A program made the translations under genes and the position numbers. Shown here piece after piece: positions 46,912 to 58,500 of a stretch of 64,000 bases of DNA. A model generated the notes under the pieces. That model did no database searches. It was not told the DNA's origin and saw only the letters and a program-made list of their open reading frames with translations. How positions within the stretch are numbered: position 1 is the stretch's first letter; the number at the start of each line of letters is the position of its first letter. The stretch comes from Zygaena filipendulae (lineage: Eukaryota > Arthropoda > Insecta > Lepidoptera > Zygaenidae), in contig OU015673.1 in the NCBI GenBank assembly GCA_907165275.2, positions 6,165,001-6,229,000 on the forward strand, in the 5' to 3' direction.

Positions 46912-48490
46912 AAGTGATCAAAAGGTAAACCAACTATGATTGGAGGGTAAACTAACCACTTCAATGGTAAGAAGAAAGAAAGTTGAATTCTTTCTTTCAC
47001 TTAAAGGGTAAATCAACAGTGATTTAAGGGTAAGCCGAACCTGATTAAAGAGTACAACTACTACATTCCAAATTATTCAAAATCGATCTATCGTCATTCG
47101 TATCGGCGCAGTCTTTACACACAAACGTTGCACCGAACAGTAAATAAAAAAAAATTGCTACCTTGTGGTAGAAAGTGATCGTTTTTGGCAGATTCGGAAT
47201 GGAATTTTTGTTGTGTTAACACTAAAATTCTTCCGAAAACCTGAAAATTTCAACCTATTATAATTAGTAACATTATCCAACAACGTTATCTTTTTGTCGA
47301 AATATCTTCGGAGATAATATGTTTTATTTTTGGAGTGGCACCTTTTTGGGTCTCTTTCTTCTTTCAAAAAATCTTTGAAACATCCTACATTTATTTGTCT
47401 TTGAGATTTTTCGATTGGGACATAATTATATCACATAATAATAATTAGATGAATTTTGTTTTTGTAATGACGGGGTACATTTACGATACAGTAAGAGTCA
47501 AAACACACTGGTTGCCCGACGTATTTTCAACGGAATATGGTCCTTAGTGTTTCTGCTGAGAGTACATTGTGATATGATTTTAAGCCGGTGCATTTAGAAA
47601 AGATGCGTAAAATCATTGATTTAAAAATAACCCAAGATTCAGTGAAGCAAAACCGTCCTCGCAAACAATGTGTGCTTTTTTGTGTGTGCCATGTGCAGAT
47701 TTAATGTGCTATTTAAAAAAATTGCCGATGACGTTGTACATCCAGTGTGCTTTGAACTGAGTTTTTTTATAAAATTAATTTGAAAAATACATAATTTAAA
47801 AATGCGCGAGTGTCGTGGAACACTTGGTTAGAACGAAGTTTTTTCCATATTAAACTGAATCCGTTATGTCGTGAAAAGAGGCGACAATACAAAAAAAACT
47901 CATTTCGAAAAAATTACAGTTGCTTTGTTTTTCCCAAGAGCAGCCCAGTATAACGCCGTGACGGAAAATTTTTACTCCCATCCGTACCCTGCTATAAAGA
48001 ACTTCGTTCTAAAAATATCCGTATTTATAAATTGTAAAATTTGAGTGATGCTAGGTTCTTGTTAGTATACTAATAACACGGAAAAAAATCTCTTCTTTCA
48101 TACAGAAATTCATATGAATACTATGATAATGCCAAATGTATGAAACAGTCTATTTTTTTATCACACAGCTGGCTGTGTAGAAAAAAATTATGCAAAATCA
48201 AGTGAGCAATGTTTGTTGTAACTGATTGCTCTGAAACGGCTATAACGATCTAGATGGAACTTTGTATTTAGATAATGTTATGGTTTTCAACTTTATCTAA
48301 ATAGATGTCTGTCATCCATAAACAAATTTGTTTTCAACTTTTTTGCTAAACAAATCTGTTGTTGAGTTGCTCTGCATACATATTAGTTAACAATACGTCT
48401 TGTTGTTTAGTAGCTATATTAAATAGCTCAACAACAAATGGCGCTATAAGCAACTATTACCAGACACTAAATGGATGTATTAGTGTTTTA
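46912..48490. other. Intergenic stretch, no gene seen
   Basis: AT-rich. Minus-strand frames near 47158-47367 have no start context or recognisable family. About 47815-47950 repeats sequence found at 21870-22010 (ACACTTGGTTAGAACGAAG, GAAAAGAGGCGACAATAC). Confidence 0.5.
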
Positions 48491-48505
48491 AAAAAACCCT
48501 GTAGC

Positions 48506-48980
48506 TAGGGTTGCCACCCGTACTATAATACATAATATTATATAGTATAGAGCAATATTTCAGTCAATAATATACACTAGCTGTGCCCCGCGGTTTCACC
48601 CGCGTGAGTTTCTGATAATTCCCGCAGGAACTCGAAAGTAGTCTAATTAACTTTATTTCCATGAACTTCCACAAATATTTCAAGATCAAAATCAGCGAAA
48701 TCGGTCCAGCCATTGTCAATTTTTAGGGAGAAAAACGAACAGCAATTTTTATAGATAAAACTAGAAAAATAATATAGTTTTATCCCTAATTTAACTGGTT
48801 TTTTTATATTAACGCGGCAACAAAACGTCAACTTTCAAACGGGCAATATTTTGTCGTTGAATACTGCTCGATACATAATGATTAAAAATAAATTTGTTCT
48901 TTTTTTCCCTGCATTTCCCAGAAGTACTATATTATTGCGTCTTTGGAAAAATACTTATTTTTTAATCTGGCAACCCTGTA
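48506..48980. mobile_element. AGGGTTGCCA-type TIR element with a nested repeat
   Basis: Starts AGGGTTGCCACCCGTACTAT and ends TCTGGCAACCCT. Internal blocks (TTTATATTAAC, CCCTGCATTT..AAGTACTATAT) recur at 57341-57660. A CCCGCGGGAATTCC-family copy is nested at 48575-48760. Confidence 0.7.
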
Positions 48981-49054
48981 GCTGTAGCTATAGTATATAG
49001 CCTTAAAACCTTTCAAGACGTCCAGCAATTGGCTACTTGACAAAAAAATTTTTT

Positions 49055-49319
49055 TTAGTCCGTCGTGTAGATTAGTAAAAAATATTGGACACGTATTTTT
49101 TCTTTTTTTGCGTACTCAAAAAATAACAGAGATACATTGAGTTGAAATTTCGCGTGACGTCACAATTCTGTGCGGTTTGTATGGCGCTTATAATGAATAT
49201 TGACGTCACGAGCCCCCCACCCTTAACTTTAATGCGCTTTATCTATGTTCATTTTCATTAAATTGAAAAAGCAAAAAATACGTGTCTATTATTTTTTTAT
49301 TTTCTAACTGACGGACTAA
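49055..49319. mobile_element. TIR element with two TGACGTCA sites, copy 3
   Basis: TTAGTCCGTCGTGTAGATTA to TTCTAACTGACGGACTAA; perfect 10-bp ends TTAGTCCGTC. TGACGTCA at 49155-49162 and 49201-49208. The best-preserved copy. Confidence 0.9.
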
Positions 49320-49599
49320 TTAGAATTTTGATATTCATACCTTGGAGAATACCCAATTACACTCACTAGCTACAGCAGTGTTTATTGTAACTTTAGAGCA
49401 TTTTTGATATTACTATACCGAACCGCCTCCATTATGTATGTGGGTACGTTAGGCACTCGTAAACAGAACAAAGCTTTTTTTTAAATTTCTCAACACTCCA
49501 CAAGTTAATAAAATATTTTATAATCTACCTATAAATGTAGTAGAATTTAGTTATTTTCCGTCCTCATAAAACGGTGACCCTGAAAACAAGTTGAATCTA

Positions 49600-49795
49600 T
49601 AGGTATCTATACTAATATGATATAGAGGTAAATTTTGTGAGTTTGTAGGGTTAATCTCTGGTTCTACTGAACCGATTTCAAAAGTTATTTTACCAATAGA
49701 AAGCCACGTTATTTGTGAGTGTCATAGGCTATATTGTAACCCGGAATTGTGAAATTACCGAAGGGGAAACCGCGGGGAATAGCTATAACTTATAG
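49600..49795 (-). repeat. Reverse-oriented dispersed repeat
   Basis: TATACTAATATGATATAGAG, TTCTACTGAACCGATTTCAA, AACCCGGAATTGTGAAATTA, GGGGAATAGCTATA. Confidence 0.6.
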
Positions 49796-50174
49796 TTCGA
49801 TAATGAATCACAAGTTTGTGAAGAACTGAAAGTGCTTTTTCTACGTTATTTTTGTAAAATTTGTAGATACAGGAGTCAAAAAAGTCTTTCGAGTCAACTT
49901 TGAATGAAATAATTATGTGATTTTCTGTTAAGGCCGGTTAAAATAAATCGTTCAAGGGTTAACCAAAACAGATTCTATAAAAAATATCAGATACCTTTAG
50001 CAAGAGTCTCACAAATAACATCATTGGTCACAACTACTCTCACTCAACATCAACTAGGAAAATATAACAAAGAATGCAAACTATTATGTAATTTTTGTTT
50101 CTATTATTTTTCGTCTTCAATCGGTTTTGCGATTACAATAGGTATTATACAGTTTACGACACCTACAGTCTACA

Positions 50175-50343
50175 CGGTGAAATTTTCATATTGAAAACTA
50201 TGGAAGCATTTTAGAGCCCGTCTTTATTGCACTATAAACACTATTGACAATTTTGCTACGGCAATGCCTGTAATTTCCATAGTCAAATTCTTAAAAGTGC
50301 ATTAAAGACGGGCTCTAAAATGCTTCCATAGTAAATTTCACCA
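50175..50343. mobile_element. Small TIR element (169 bp)
   Basis: CGGTGAAATTTTCATA and ACTATGGAAGCATTTTAGAG with CCCGTCTTTATTGCAC at the left; the inverse at the right. No ORF. Confidence 0.75.
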
Positions 50344-51059
50344 TGTACAATTTCTAGCAATCAACCGAAATCAATATACCTACTTCATAAATGGTAGCAA
50401 TTTAGACATGGTCAATGGGATCATATCATCCATCAATCCTTTTGCTTCAATACTCTTTTATCCTTCAAACTTACGAAAGTATATCTACAAAAAATCTGTG
50501 CTTATGGACCTACTTATAAGTAGGTATGTTTGTTTTTTATTAAAAAAAAAAACTATTTTTAGTATAAACGTCATAATAATTACGTTATATTTCCCTCTAT
50601 ATACCTATTATGAAGCTTAGTAAAAAAAATAATGGATATTTCGGATTTTTTCCATTATCAGCCTCACATGATAGTATTGAAATTTAGTTTTTTCTTTATA
50701 AAATCTAACGTACAATTTAAACTTAGTCGCTGGCTATGTAAAAGTGCCCTGTAAATAAATAATGACGAACTGTATTCATATACTTAGCAAAGTTAATTAT
50801 TTAGTGATTTGTAATTTATCAAAATAAACATACATAATGATTATTAATTTTTATTGCTGTTTCATTTATTTATTTTTCGACTATTGCCGAAATAAAACAA
50901 GCTTACGTCACATCATTAGTGAAGTTGGCAACTGCTGTGCTATGTTAGTCTGAAAAGTAAAATATCTCGAAATATACATAAGTCTGGTTCATTTGTCAAA
51001 GATACTCACTTCTATTATCAGTTTACCTACTTATATTTTCATGGTAAAATAAAAAATAG

Positions 51060-53045
51060 TAAGTTGAATCACGAATACGTTTCTAAGCAACGTTTTTATC
51101 AGAAACGAAAATACTGCTTTTAAATACAATGATTGATCGAACTCATTTCAAAAAACGCGCGCTTCGCTCGTATCTACTAGTACCGTACTGAAGTTTATCG
51201 AAAACCTAAAACTTGTTGAAAAATTTAGGTACGTAACTTAGGGCAGCTCATAATAAGTATAGAATAAGTATTGACAAAAATAATACAATGCAACATGCTT
51301 ATTAATAATTTGTGTAGACTACTAAACAAAACAACTATACCTACTAAACAGTACTAATAACTTAGCTAAGTTACTCTAAATTTATAGAAGAAATTTTGTT
51401 GATTGAAATGGTAACATCGCTGCAACTAAATGTCAAAATACGGTGTACCTATTTCAAATTTTCCGAAAGTAGACTATGAGAGTTCAGCAACAAAGTTTAA
51501 AATAGAATGACAATACGTTCAAATCAACTTCAGACCGGTTGTAAGCGTAACTATTGGAAAACTACTTGTGCGGCAATGGAATTTGAACCATAACTGTTTA
51601 GAATAAGACTCAACAGTTCAAAGGCAATGGAATTTTAACTGTTGTAGATGCAGTACTAAGTTTAGATTCTCCATGTATTCATGTTTATCAAACTCGATTC
51701 GCGAAACTAAACTAGTGCGTTGTGTTGACGGATTACCTTTATTTCTATCAACTTTGAACTTGAGGCTTGAATTGAATAATGGTCAATTTAACTTAAAGTT
51801 ATACAGTAAATAACTAAGATATCTAACTATATGTAGGTAGTGAGATATTATCATCATCATATTATATGTATGATGGCCGATACAATCACAGTCCAGCCTG
51901 CACCGACGTCGAGTCTCGACGAGTTCGACGAACTTGCACCAGTCCGCCCTGCGCGCGCCCACAAATCGCAAAAACCAATTCCACAACCCAGACTGGAACG
52001 GAAAGAAGAACCATGCCTTACTTTTAACTTTTTATGCTGGCCTTGCATTGAATGCGAAGATGTGAAGTGCTGGTATAGATGCAACGAGAGCATCGACTTA
52101 AACCAAAGAGACGACGACAGCGAAGGAGGTTTCAGAGAGAGCGACAACGGTGCCATGTTAACCATCAATGAAGACACTGGTTACATGCATGTCGCTGGCG
52201 ATGACCGCTATATCGACGATAACGACGGGATTTCTGGAAGCTACAGACCACACGGAGACGATAATTGCACGCCTATGGGACACGACGTTTACAGAGATGC
52301 ACCAGTTGCTATTGACTTTGCGGAAAGTCATCTAACATCAAACGGCTGTGGTCATTACGTCAATATTGATCGCAATGTTGGAGGAGACGAGGTGGGTAGT
52401 TCTTTTCATAAGAGCGCTAAGGAGTTTTGTGATTCAAGTGATGCGACTGGAGGTACACATCACGGCGTCAGTGATACGAGCGGGGCTGGACATTGTGATC
52501 CTGGTGGTGCGGGCGGGGGCGGCGGTGGCGGGGGCGACAGCGGTGGCGGCGGGGGCGACAGCGGTGGCGGCGGGGGTGACAGCGGTGGAGGCGGGGGCGA
52601 CTGTGGTGGAGGCGGTGGATGTGACTACTAAAGTACTGATACTTACGTTACGTGGCGGAAGTAGACCGAATGTGCCGAGGGCAGTCGCTCGCGCCCCGTC
52701 GACTACCGTTGTCGACCGCTGCCGAAGCTCGTCGACGGCTGCCGGCGGTCAGAGAAGTGCCATTCGCTCTCTAGAGTTCTAAAAAGTTATTGTTAATAGG
52801 AATCTAGTTAATAAGATTCCTTTGTTAAACTGACTTAAAAAAGCAGTTTCTCATATTGATGCGTATATTTTTATAACATAATATTTACACATGTATATTG
52901 AAGTATTCAAATGTATTTTTTTATTTTATCCTCAGATGGGTATTTCATATTATAGGTTATAAAACTATTTAATAAGTTTAGGTAAATTTATAATTACCTA
53001 CTGATGTATATGTAACTAGAAATAAAACCTAAATTTATAAATAAC
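51060..53045 (+). repeat. Tandem duplication unit A
   Basis: The gene copy plus about 0.8 kb upstream and 0.4 kb downstream recurs at about 54000-56120. Shared upstream landmarks are AAAAACGCGCGCTT, ACTGAAGTTTA, GTATTGACAAAAATAAT and TCAACTTCAGACCGGTTGTA; downstream, TTAATAAGATTCCTTTG. Confidence 0.85.
51870..52631 (+). CDS. Uncharacterised Cys-cluster, Gly-rich protein, copy A (253 aa)
   Basis: A single-exon frame from ATGATGGCC to TAA. The N-terminus is acidic then Pro/Arg-rich (LDEFDELAPVRPARAHK, KPIPQPRLERKEE), followed by a Cys cluster with hydrophobic residues (CLTFNFLCWPCIECEDVKCW). The cluster could be palmitoylated or bind metal, which is inference. The middle is Asp/Gly/His-rich (DDRYIDDNDGISGSYRPHGD). 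The C-terminus is a run of Gly with three DSGGGGG heptads, one DCGGGGG, and a final CDY. No signal peptide and no family recognised. A paralogue lies 2.4 kb downstream in the same orientation. Copy A has a 36-codon segment (52311-52418) that copy B lacks. An AATAAA at 53021 is a candidate poly(A) signal. Confidence 0.75.
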   Translation: MMADTITVQPAPTSSLDEFDELAPVRPARAHKSQKPIPQPRLERKEEPCLTFNFLCWPCIECEDVKCWYRCNESIDLNQRDDDSEGGFRESDNGAMLTINEDTGYMHVAGDDRYIDDNDGISGSYRPHGDDNCTPMGHDVYRDAPVAIDFAESHLTSNGCGHYVNIDRNVGGDEVGSSFHKSAKEFCDSSDATGGTHHGVSDTSGAGHCDPGGAGGGGGGGGDSGGGGGDSGGGGGDSGGGGGDCGGGGGCDY

Positions 53046-53160
53046 TAGAATAAAATAAAATCAAGAGTATAGGTATTAAGGAGAAGAAAGACAGCGGCAG
53101 CACACGTGTTTTGTTATGACGTTGTCACGTTGAACCAACCCTGCGACACTCCCTTGATAG

Positions 53161-53442
53161 CTAGGGAGCTGGTGGCAATTTAGGTATATGATTTCATCGT
53201 CGTTGATACCACGACGTAAAGTAGTCTGGATCATGGACCAATTGGTCCATGGTCTGCACTTATATTAACTAGAAAAAATAGGTGGCGAGCTCAGGTAGCT
53301 CTGATTTTTTTTTTATAAATAATTTTGAAATTGTAAAAAAAAACTCATAAATTATACTATCGTTTCTGTCATCAATTATATCTTTTTAAATACGTTTCAT
53401 AGATAGTGAAATTAAAGCTGGCTGAAGTCAGGATGGTAGGAC
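53161..53442. mobile_element. Shortened copy 2 of the 6681 MITE
   Basis: Starts CTAGGGAGCTGGTGGCAATT and follows copy 1 inward (GATTTCAT..GTTGATACCA, GGTGGCGAGCTCAGGTAGCT). It ends near AGTCAGGATGGTAG without the right TIR. It contains a perfect 20-bp palindrome at 53232-53251. Confidence 0.8.
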
Positions 53443-53486
53443 TTTTTCTTAATTCAGCATCTCAGCTTATTTTTCTTACAGTTATT

Positions 53487-53938
53487 CAGAGGCGTCTTTA
53501 CCTATAGTGCAGGGTGTGCGGCGCACACGGGCGCCGGGTCTAAGGGGGCGCCGCGCGCCGAGCGCCCTTGCGACACGTCCGAAGATGCGTCGCTCTCAAA
53601 GACCCTGCGCCCGCCGTGGCCAACGTAACGCCGGGCGCGCGGTAGCAAAGCAAAACTACTCCTTTTCCTACCTACTCTATTTAAATTTACACAGTTACTT
53701 TTGTTTCAACATGACCGCTCCCATACAAAGTACAAATTTTTTTTTGAGCGTTCGATGTGCGTTCCCTGGGGAAAGTTGTTTAGTTTCATGAGTAGTATCA
53801 CCCCTTAAGAGACTTGCTTTATTTTACCTAACACCCTGTATAACTGTTAGTATTCCACTTGTATTCCATTTTGACCCCGCTCGAGGGCGCCACGTTACTG
53901 GCTGCACACGGGCGCCACAAGGGCTAGAGACGCCTCTG
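53487..53938. mobile_element. hAT-type MITE with perfect 8-bp target duplication
   Basis: Flanked by CAGTTATT at 53479-53486 and 53939-53946. Ends CAGAGGCGTCT and AGACGCCTCTG with further inverted GCACACGGGCGCC blocks. 8-bp duplications are the rule for hAT elements. No transposase. Related fragments lie at about 56768 and 57899. Confidence 0.88.
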
Positions 53939-54997
53939 CAGTTATTTTTATAAAATCTCTCGTCCGTAAACCAACTTTACAGACAACCAAGTTTTTACAA
54001 ATAAACTATATCAAAATACATTTTATTTATCAGAAACTAAAAAACTGTTTCATTACTTTCAAATACAATAGGTTAACCGAACTCATTTAAAAAAACGCGC
54101 GCTTGGCTTCTAATAAATCTACTCGTACTGAAGTTTACCAAAAACCTAAAACCTGTTGGAAAATATACGTAACTTAGTACAAGCTGATAATATAGAATTA
54201 GTATTGACAAAAATAATAAAAGGCAAAATGCTTATAAATAATTTGTGTAGAATACTAAGCAAAACAAGTAGGTATACTAAACAGTACTAATAACTTAGCT
54301 AAGTTATCTACTACATTGTAGGTAGAAGAAATTTTGTTGATTGGAATGGTAACATCTTTGCAACCAAATGTCAAAATACGGTGTATTTCATAAAGTTTTC
54401 CGAAAGTAGACTATGCGAGTTCAGCAACAAAGTTTAAAATAGAATGACAAGTACGTTCAAATCAACTTCAGACCGGTTGTAAGCGTAACTATTGAAAAAT
54501 TACTTCTGCGGCAATGGAATTTGAACCATAACTGTTTAGAATAAGACTCAACAGTTTAAAGGTAATGGAATTTTAACTGTTGTTGATGCAGTAGGTACTA
54601 AATTTAGATTTTCCGTGTATTCATGTTTACCAAACTCGATTCGCGAAACTAAACCAGTTGTATTGACGTTTTAGCCATAGAGTAACTTATGTTTTAGCTT
54701 TGTCAACTATAAACTTGAGTCATTGATTAATAGTGAATTTAACTCCAAAGTTACAACCACTGTAAAATATGAGTCAAAATAGTTCAAAGGCAATGGAATT
54801 TGAACTGTTGTAAATGCAATACTAATTTTAGATTTTCCTTGTAAAACATGAAAATATGTTTATCAAACTCGATTCGCGAAACTAGTGCGTTGTGTTGACG
54901 GTTTACCTTTGTTTCAATCAACTTTAAACTTGAGTCTTGAATTGAATAATGGTCAGTTTAACTTAAAGTTTTACAGTAAATAACTAAGGTCTAAGAT

Positions 54998-55729
54998 ATG
55001 ATGGCCGATACAATCACAGTCCAGCCTGCACCGACGTCGAGTCTCGACGAGTTCGACGAACTTGCACCAGTCCGCCCTGCACGCGCCCACAAATCAAAAA
55101 AACCAATTCCACAACCCAGACTGGAACGGAAAGAAGAAACACTCTGTGAACTTTTATGCTTGCCTTGCATTGAATGCAAAAACTTGAAATGCTGGAACAG
55201 ACGTAACCAGAGCATCGACTTAAACCAAACAGACGGCGACAGCGAAGGAGGTTTCAGAGAGAGCGACAACGGTGCCATGTTAACCATCAATGAAGACACT
55301 GGTTACATGCATGTCGCTGGCGATGACCGCTATATCGACGATAACGACGGGATTTCTGGAAGCTACAGACCACATGGAGACGATAATTGCACGCCTATGG
55401 GACACGACGTTTACAGAGATGCACCAGTTGCTAAGGAGTTTTGTGATTCAAACGATGCGAATGGAGGTACACATCACGGCGTCAGTGATACGAGCGGAGC
55501 TGGACATTGTGATTCTAGTGGTGCGGACGGGGGCGGCGGCGGCGGAGGCGACAGCGGTGGCGGCGGGGGCGACAGCGGTGGCGGTGGAGGCGACAGCGGT
55601 GGCGGTGGGGGCGACAGCGGCGGCGGTGGGGGCGACAGCGGTGGCGGTGGGGGCGACAGCGGTGGCGGTGGGGGCGACAGCGGCGGCGGTGGGGGTGACT
55701 GTGGTGGAGGCGGTGGATGTGACTACTGA
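54998..55729 (+). CDS. Uncharacterised Cys-cluster, Gly-rich protein, copy B (243 aa)
   Basis: Paralogue of the gene at 51870. The N-terminal 39 residues differ little (KPIPQPRLERKEET) and the Cys cluster is modified (LCELLCLPCIECKNLKCW). The middle region is near-identical, including DDRYIDDNDGISGSYRPHGD. The 36-codon segment between PVA and KEFCDS is missing. The C-terminus has seven DSGGGGG heptads, one DCGGGGG and the same CDY end, so four heptads more than copy A. The reading frame is intact and starts at the equivalent ATGATGGCC. Function unknown; the preserved frame suggests a working copy. An AATAAA lies at 56115. Confidence 0.75.
   Translation: MMADTITVQPAPTSSLDEFDELAPVRPARAHKSKKPIPQPRLERKEETLCELLCLPCIECKNLKCWNRRNQSIDLNQTDGDSEGGFRESDNGAMLTINEDTGYMHVAGDDRYIDDNDGISGSYRPHGDDNCTPMGHDVYRDAPVAKEFCDSNDANGGTHHGVSDTSGAGHCDSSGADGGGGGGGDSGGGGGDSGGGGGDSGGGGGDSGGGGGDSGGGGGDSGGGGGDSGGGGGDCGGGGGCDY
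55538..55713 (+). repeat. 21-bp coding minisatellite in copy B
   Basis: Eight units of a 21-bp GGCGGCGGTGG..GACAGC repeat encoding the Gly5-Asp-Ser heptad. Synonymous GGT/GGC changes distinguish units. The equivalent tract in copy A (about 52530-52613) has four. Confidence 0.9.
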
Positions 55730-56109
55730 TACCTACGTGGCGGAAGTCGACCGAATGTGTCGACGAGGGCAGTCGCTCGCGCCCCGTCGACTACCGTTGT
55801 CGACCGCTGCCGAAGCTCGTCGACGGCTGCGGTCAGGGAACTGGCATTCGCTCTCTAGAGTTCTAAAAGTTATTGTTAACAGAAATCTAGTTAATAAGAT
55901 TCCTTTGGTTAAAATCTACTTAAAAAAACAGGTTCTCATATCGATGCGTATATTTTTATAAAATAATATTATTTACACATGTAGGTAGGTATATTGAAGT
56001 ATTGAAATATATTTTTTTAATAATTTTACCCTCAGATATTTTACATTATAGGTTATAAAAGTATAAAAGTTTAGATAAACTTAAATTACTGATGTAACTA
56101 GAAAAAAAA

Positions 56110-56760
56110 CCTAAAATAAATAACTTGCTTCACCCGCGCCACAGATAATATAATCCCGCGCTAATTTCGGAGTTCTCGCGTAATTGTTCCATACAAACTT
56201 TGCAAACCATTTGACCCCCTTAGGGGTGGGATCTTCAAAAATCCTTTCTCCATACACCTACGTCACTCAAGCAGTATTAGTTCATGGCTTCAGACCCAGC
56301 GGTTGCAGCTGTGCGTGCATCGAGTCAGTCAGTTTCTGCTTTTATTGATATAGATTTGTTACCGATTACTTTTGTTATGATTAGTAATAAAGAACAATTT
56401 CCAAATCCACAAATCCACTTGATCCCACAGCGTCGTAGAAACCAAGCAATTTTATTTATATGTAGGTACCTATACTATACCTACATACCTACATATAAAT
56501 AAAATTGAAACAGCTTTTCACTAAATGCATAATATAAAAGTACCTAGGTAATAGGTATATTCGGTACTTATTAGTTACATAAAAAAAATGTTTTGTCTGT
56601 CTGATTGTAGGCTAATCTCTGAAACGGCTGGACCGATTTTAACGGAACTTGCACTGGCAGATAGCTGAGATATCTAGTGTTATAAGGAGTAACTTCGGCT
56701 ACTTTTATTTTAGAAAAATATAGTTCCTGCGGGAATTCCGAAACTCTCGCGGGTGAAACT
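56110..56760. repeat. Dispersed repeat fragments
   Basis: 56130-56225 (+) carries CTTCACCCGCGCC and CGCGCTAATTTCGGAGTTC. 56590-56755 (-) carries TGAAACGGCTGGACCGATTT and CCTGCGGGAATTCCGAAACT. About 56400-56470 shares CCACTTGATCCCACAG and AACCAAGCAATTTTATTTAT (inverted) with 8130-8180; the first of these blocks also matches 19322-19360. Confidence 0.6.
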
Positions 56761-56767
56761 GCGAGGC

Positions 56768-56840
56768 ACCAGGGCCGGTCCTGCCTTTAGTGCAGGGTGT
56801 GCGGTGCACACGGGCGCCGACTTCCAGGGGGCGTTCCTCG
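56768..56840. mobile_element. hAT-type end fragment
   Basis: CAGGGCCGGTCCTGCC, then GCAGGGTGTGCGGTGCACAC and GGGCGCC, related to the left end of the element at 53487. Confidence 0.55.
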
Positions 56841-57340
56841 CCGCGCCCCCTGTAAGTCGACAAACCGAATTCAGCTGGGAATCGGACGAATGCTGGGTTA
56901 CCGGCGCCCCCCATGCCCAGGAGTTTTGCATGTCGTGATGTCGTCTTCCTTTCTACCTAAACTCTCCCTCCCCTGTGAGGTACGTACGGTAATAAAATTA
57001 ACTTATCTGATGAGGTTGGTGGTTTCATTCCTTTTTTTTGGTGGTAATGGGGGGTTCGCAGGCATTTTATTACATGATACATCCGTGATATATGGGATTT
57101 CAATCTTAGTTTTTAATTATTAGTTATTTTTGTCATTTAGTTATTTTTGTTTCTTGGTTCGATTACTATACCTAATATTTGTTATGCAAGAGCGAGGTCT
57201 CCTGATACTGGCACTTTTCTACTTAAAAGGAGACCTCAACCTTGTACTATTTAGATGTAAGTAAGAAACAAATAAATATTTATTGTTATTATTATTATGG
57301 GAGGGGCGCCTGGGTTCAGATCGCATACGGGCGGGTTAGG

Positions 57341-57660
57341 GTTGCCACCCGTACTATATTATAGTACCGTACAATCAATCGTACTATATATTATAGAAAA
57401 ATTATATAGTACGAAAAATACTATATTTTTATCCCCAATTCAGCTGTCGCACTTTTTTATATTAACTGTGACTGGTCTAGAACGCACCCGTAGCGCAGCA
57501 CGGCCCACGGGGAAGTTCAGAACGAAACGCATACGCGGCCTCAAAACTTCAACTGTCAAACTAGCGATAATTTGTAGATGAATGCGAATAAATATGTACT
57601 TACTATTTTTCTCCCTGCATTTAGCAAAAGTACTATATTTTTGCTTCTTTGCACCGGCGG
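57341..57660. mobile_element. AGGGTTGCCA-type element, second copy
   Basis: AGGGTTGCCACCCGTACTAT start; ATACTATATTTTTATCCCC, TTTATATTAACTG and AAAGTACTATATTTTTGC match the element at 48506. The right end is unclear. Confidence 0.6.
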
Positions 57661-57699
57661 CTGGCGGCGCTGAGAGGCACAGTTAGTCACGCCGACTTG

Positions 57700-57815
57700 A
57701 CAGTGGACCCCTGTGTTCATCACACAACGCCGGGAATCGATCCCGGAACCTCTTGATTAGCGGGTAGGCATGGTGATTCCTACCCCACCAATCTGGTCGC
57801 GGCGTCTCCTTTCGG
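57700..57815 (-). repeat. tRNA-derived SINE, reverse orientation
   Basis: On the minus strand the order is GACCAGATTGGTGGGGTAGG, ACCCGCTAATCAAGAGG and CCGGGATCGATTCCCGGCG, in the manner of a tRNA-derived Pol III promoter region. It lacks a full cloverleaf. Confidence 0.55.
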
Positions 57816-57898
57816 TTAAATAAAATTAAGTTCCGATGTATTGACAGTTTAGTTCGTACACACTAGCACCAGCCACCAGCCCGGTGACCAGTGGCGTC

Positions 57899-58200
57899 TC
57901 TAGCCCATGTAACGCCCGTGTGCAACCATTACCCTAGCGCCCCCTAGTAAGCGCGCGGTCAAAATGGAATGGGTGCAAAGTACAAGACGAACAGCACATC
58001 AAGTTAACACAACTTGTCTTTCCCCAATCGATAATAAACTTTATTATTTGAAGATTTTTGAAGAAGAAATTTCCGTAGCGAGCGGCGCTCGGCGCCCCCT
58101 AGGGCCGCTGCGCCCGTGTGCAACGCACACCCTGCCAGGGGCGGATCCAGGGGGGGGGCACTGGGGGCAATTGCCCCCCCCTGAAGACCTAAATAGGTAC
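57899..58200. mobile_element. hAT-type element fragments
   Basis: CAGTGGCGTCTCTAGCCC at the left, CGCCCGTGTGCAACGCACAC inside, then a second element start CAGGGGCGGATCCAGGG at about 58136-58155. The ends are characteristic of insect hAT MITEs. Confidence 0.55.
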
Positions 58201-58378
58201 CTACTTTAATTAGACCTTAGAAAAATCTTCGCAAGGTTGTGGCTTTTCACCAAAGTTTCATCGTAATTTGAATAGAAATATACGAATGAACCTGAATGAA
58301 CGAACAAATATTCATTTTTAAAACTCTATAAATTATTAGTTCGTAACGAACCCCTATGGAAGTTTGTATCTATTATTT

Positions 58379-58500
58379 ATTTATTTATTTATTTATTTAT
58401 TCTTTATTGCACAGTGTGTACAAATGGCGAACTTAATGCCTTGCGGCATTCTCTACCAGTTAACCATTGGGTAGACAGACAATTCTTTCTCGTTAAAACA
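58379..58500 (-). repeat. TTTA microsatellite and LINE 3' end
   Basis: About seven TTTA/TATT units, then TATTGCACAGTGTGTACAAA, GGCGAACTTAATGCC and CTCTACCAGTTAACCATT, a repeat common in Lepidoptera. Confidence 0.6.

Larger units (their letters stand above)
54000..56120 (+). repeat. Tandem duplication unit B
   Basis: The second copy of the unit at 51060-53045. Its upstream part also contains an internal duplication of about 210 bp (about 54547-54760 and 54778-54990). Confidence 0.85.

Noticed and set aside
52348..52782. A 144-codon frame overlapping the Gly-rich gene, and the similar one at 55290-55961
   Set aside because: Frame shadows of the GC-rich coding repeats; they differ between copies and run past the real stop.
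53507..53791. 94-codon Arg/Ala-rich ORF
   Set aside because: Lies inside the hAT MITE, whose GC-rich end makes chance frames.
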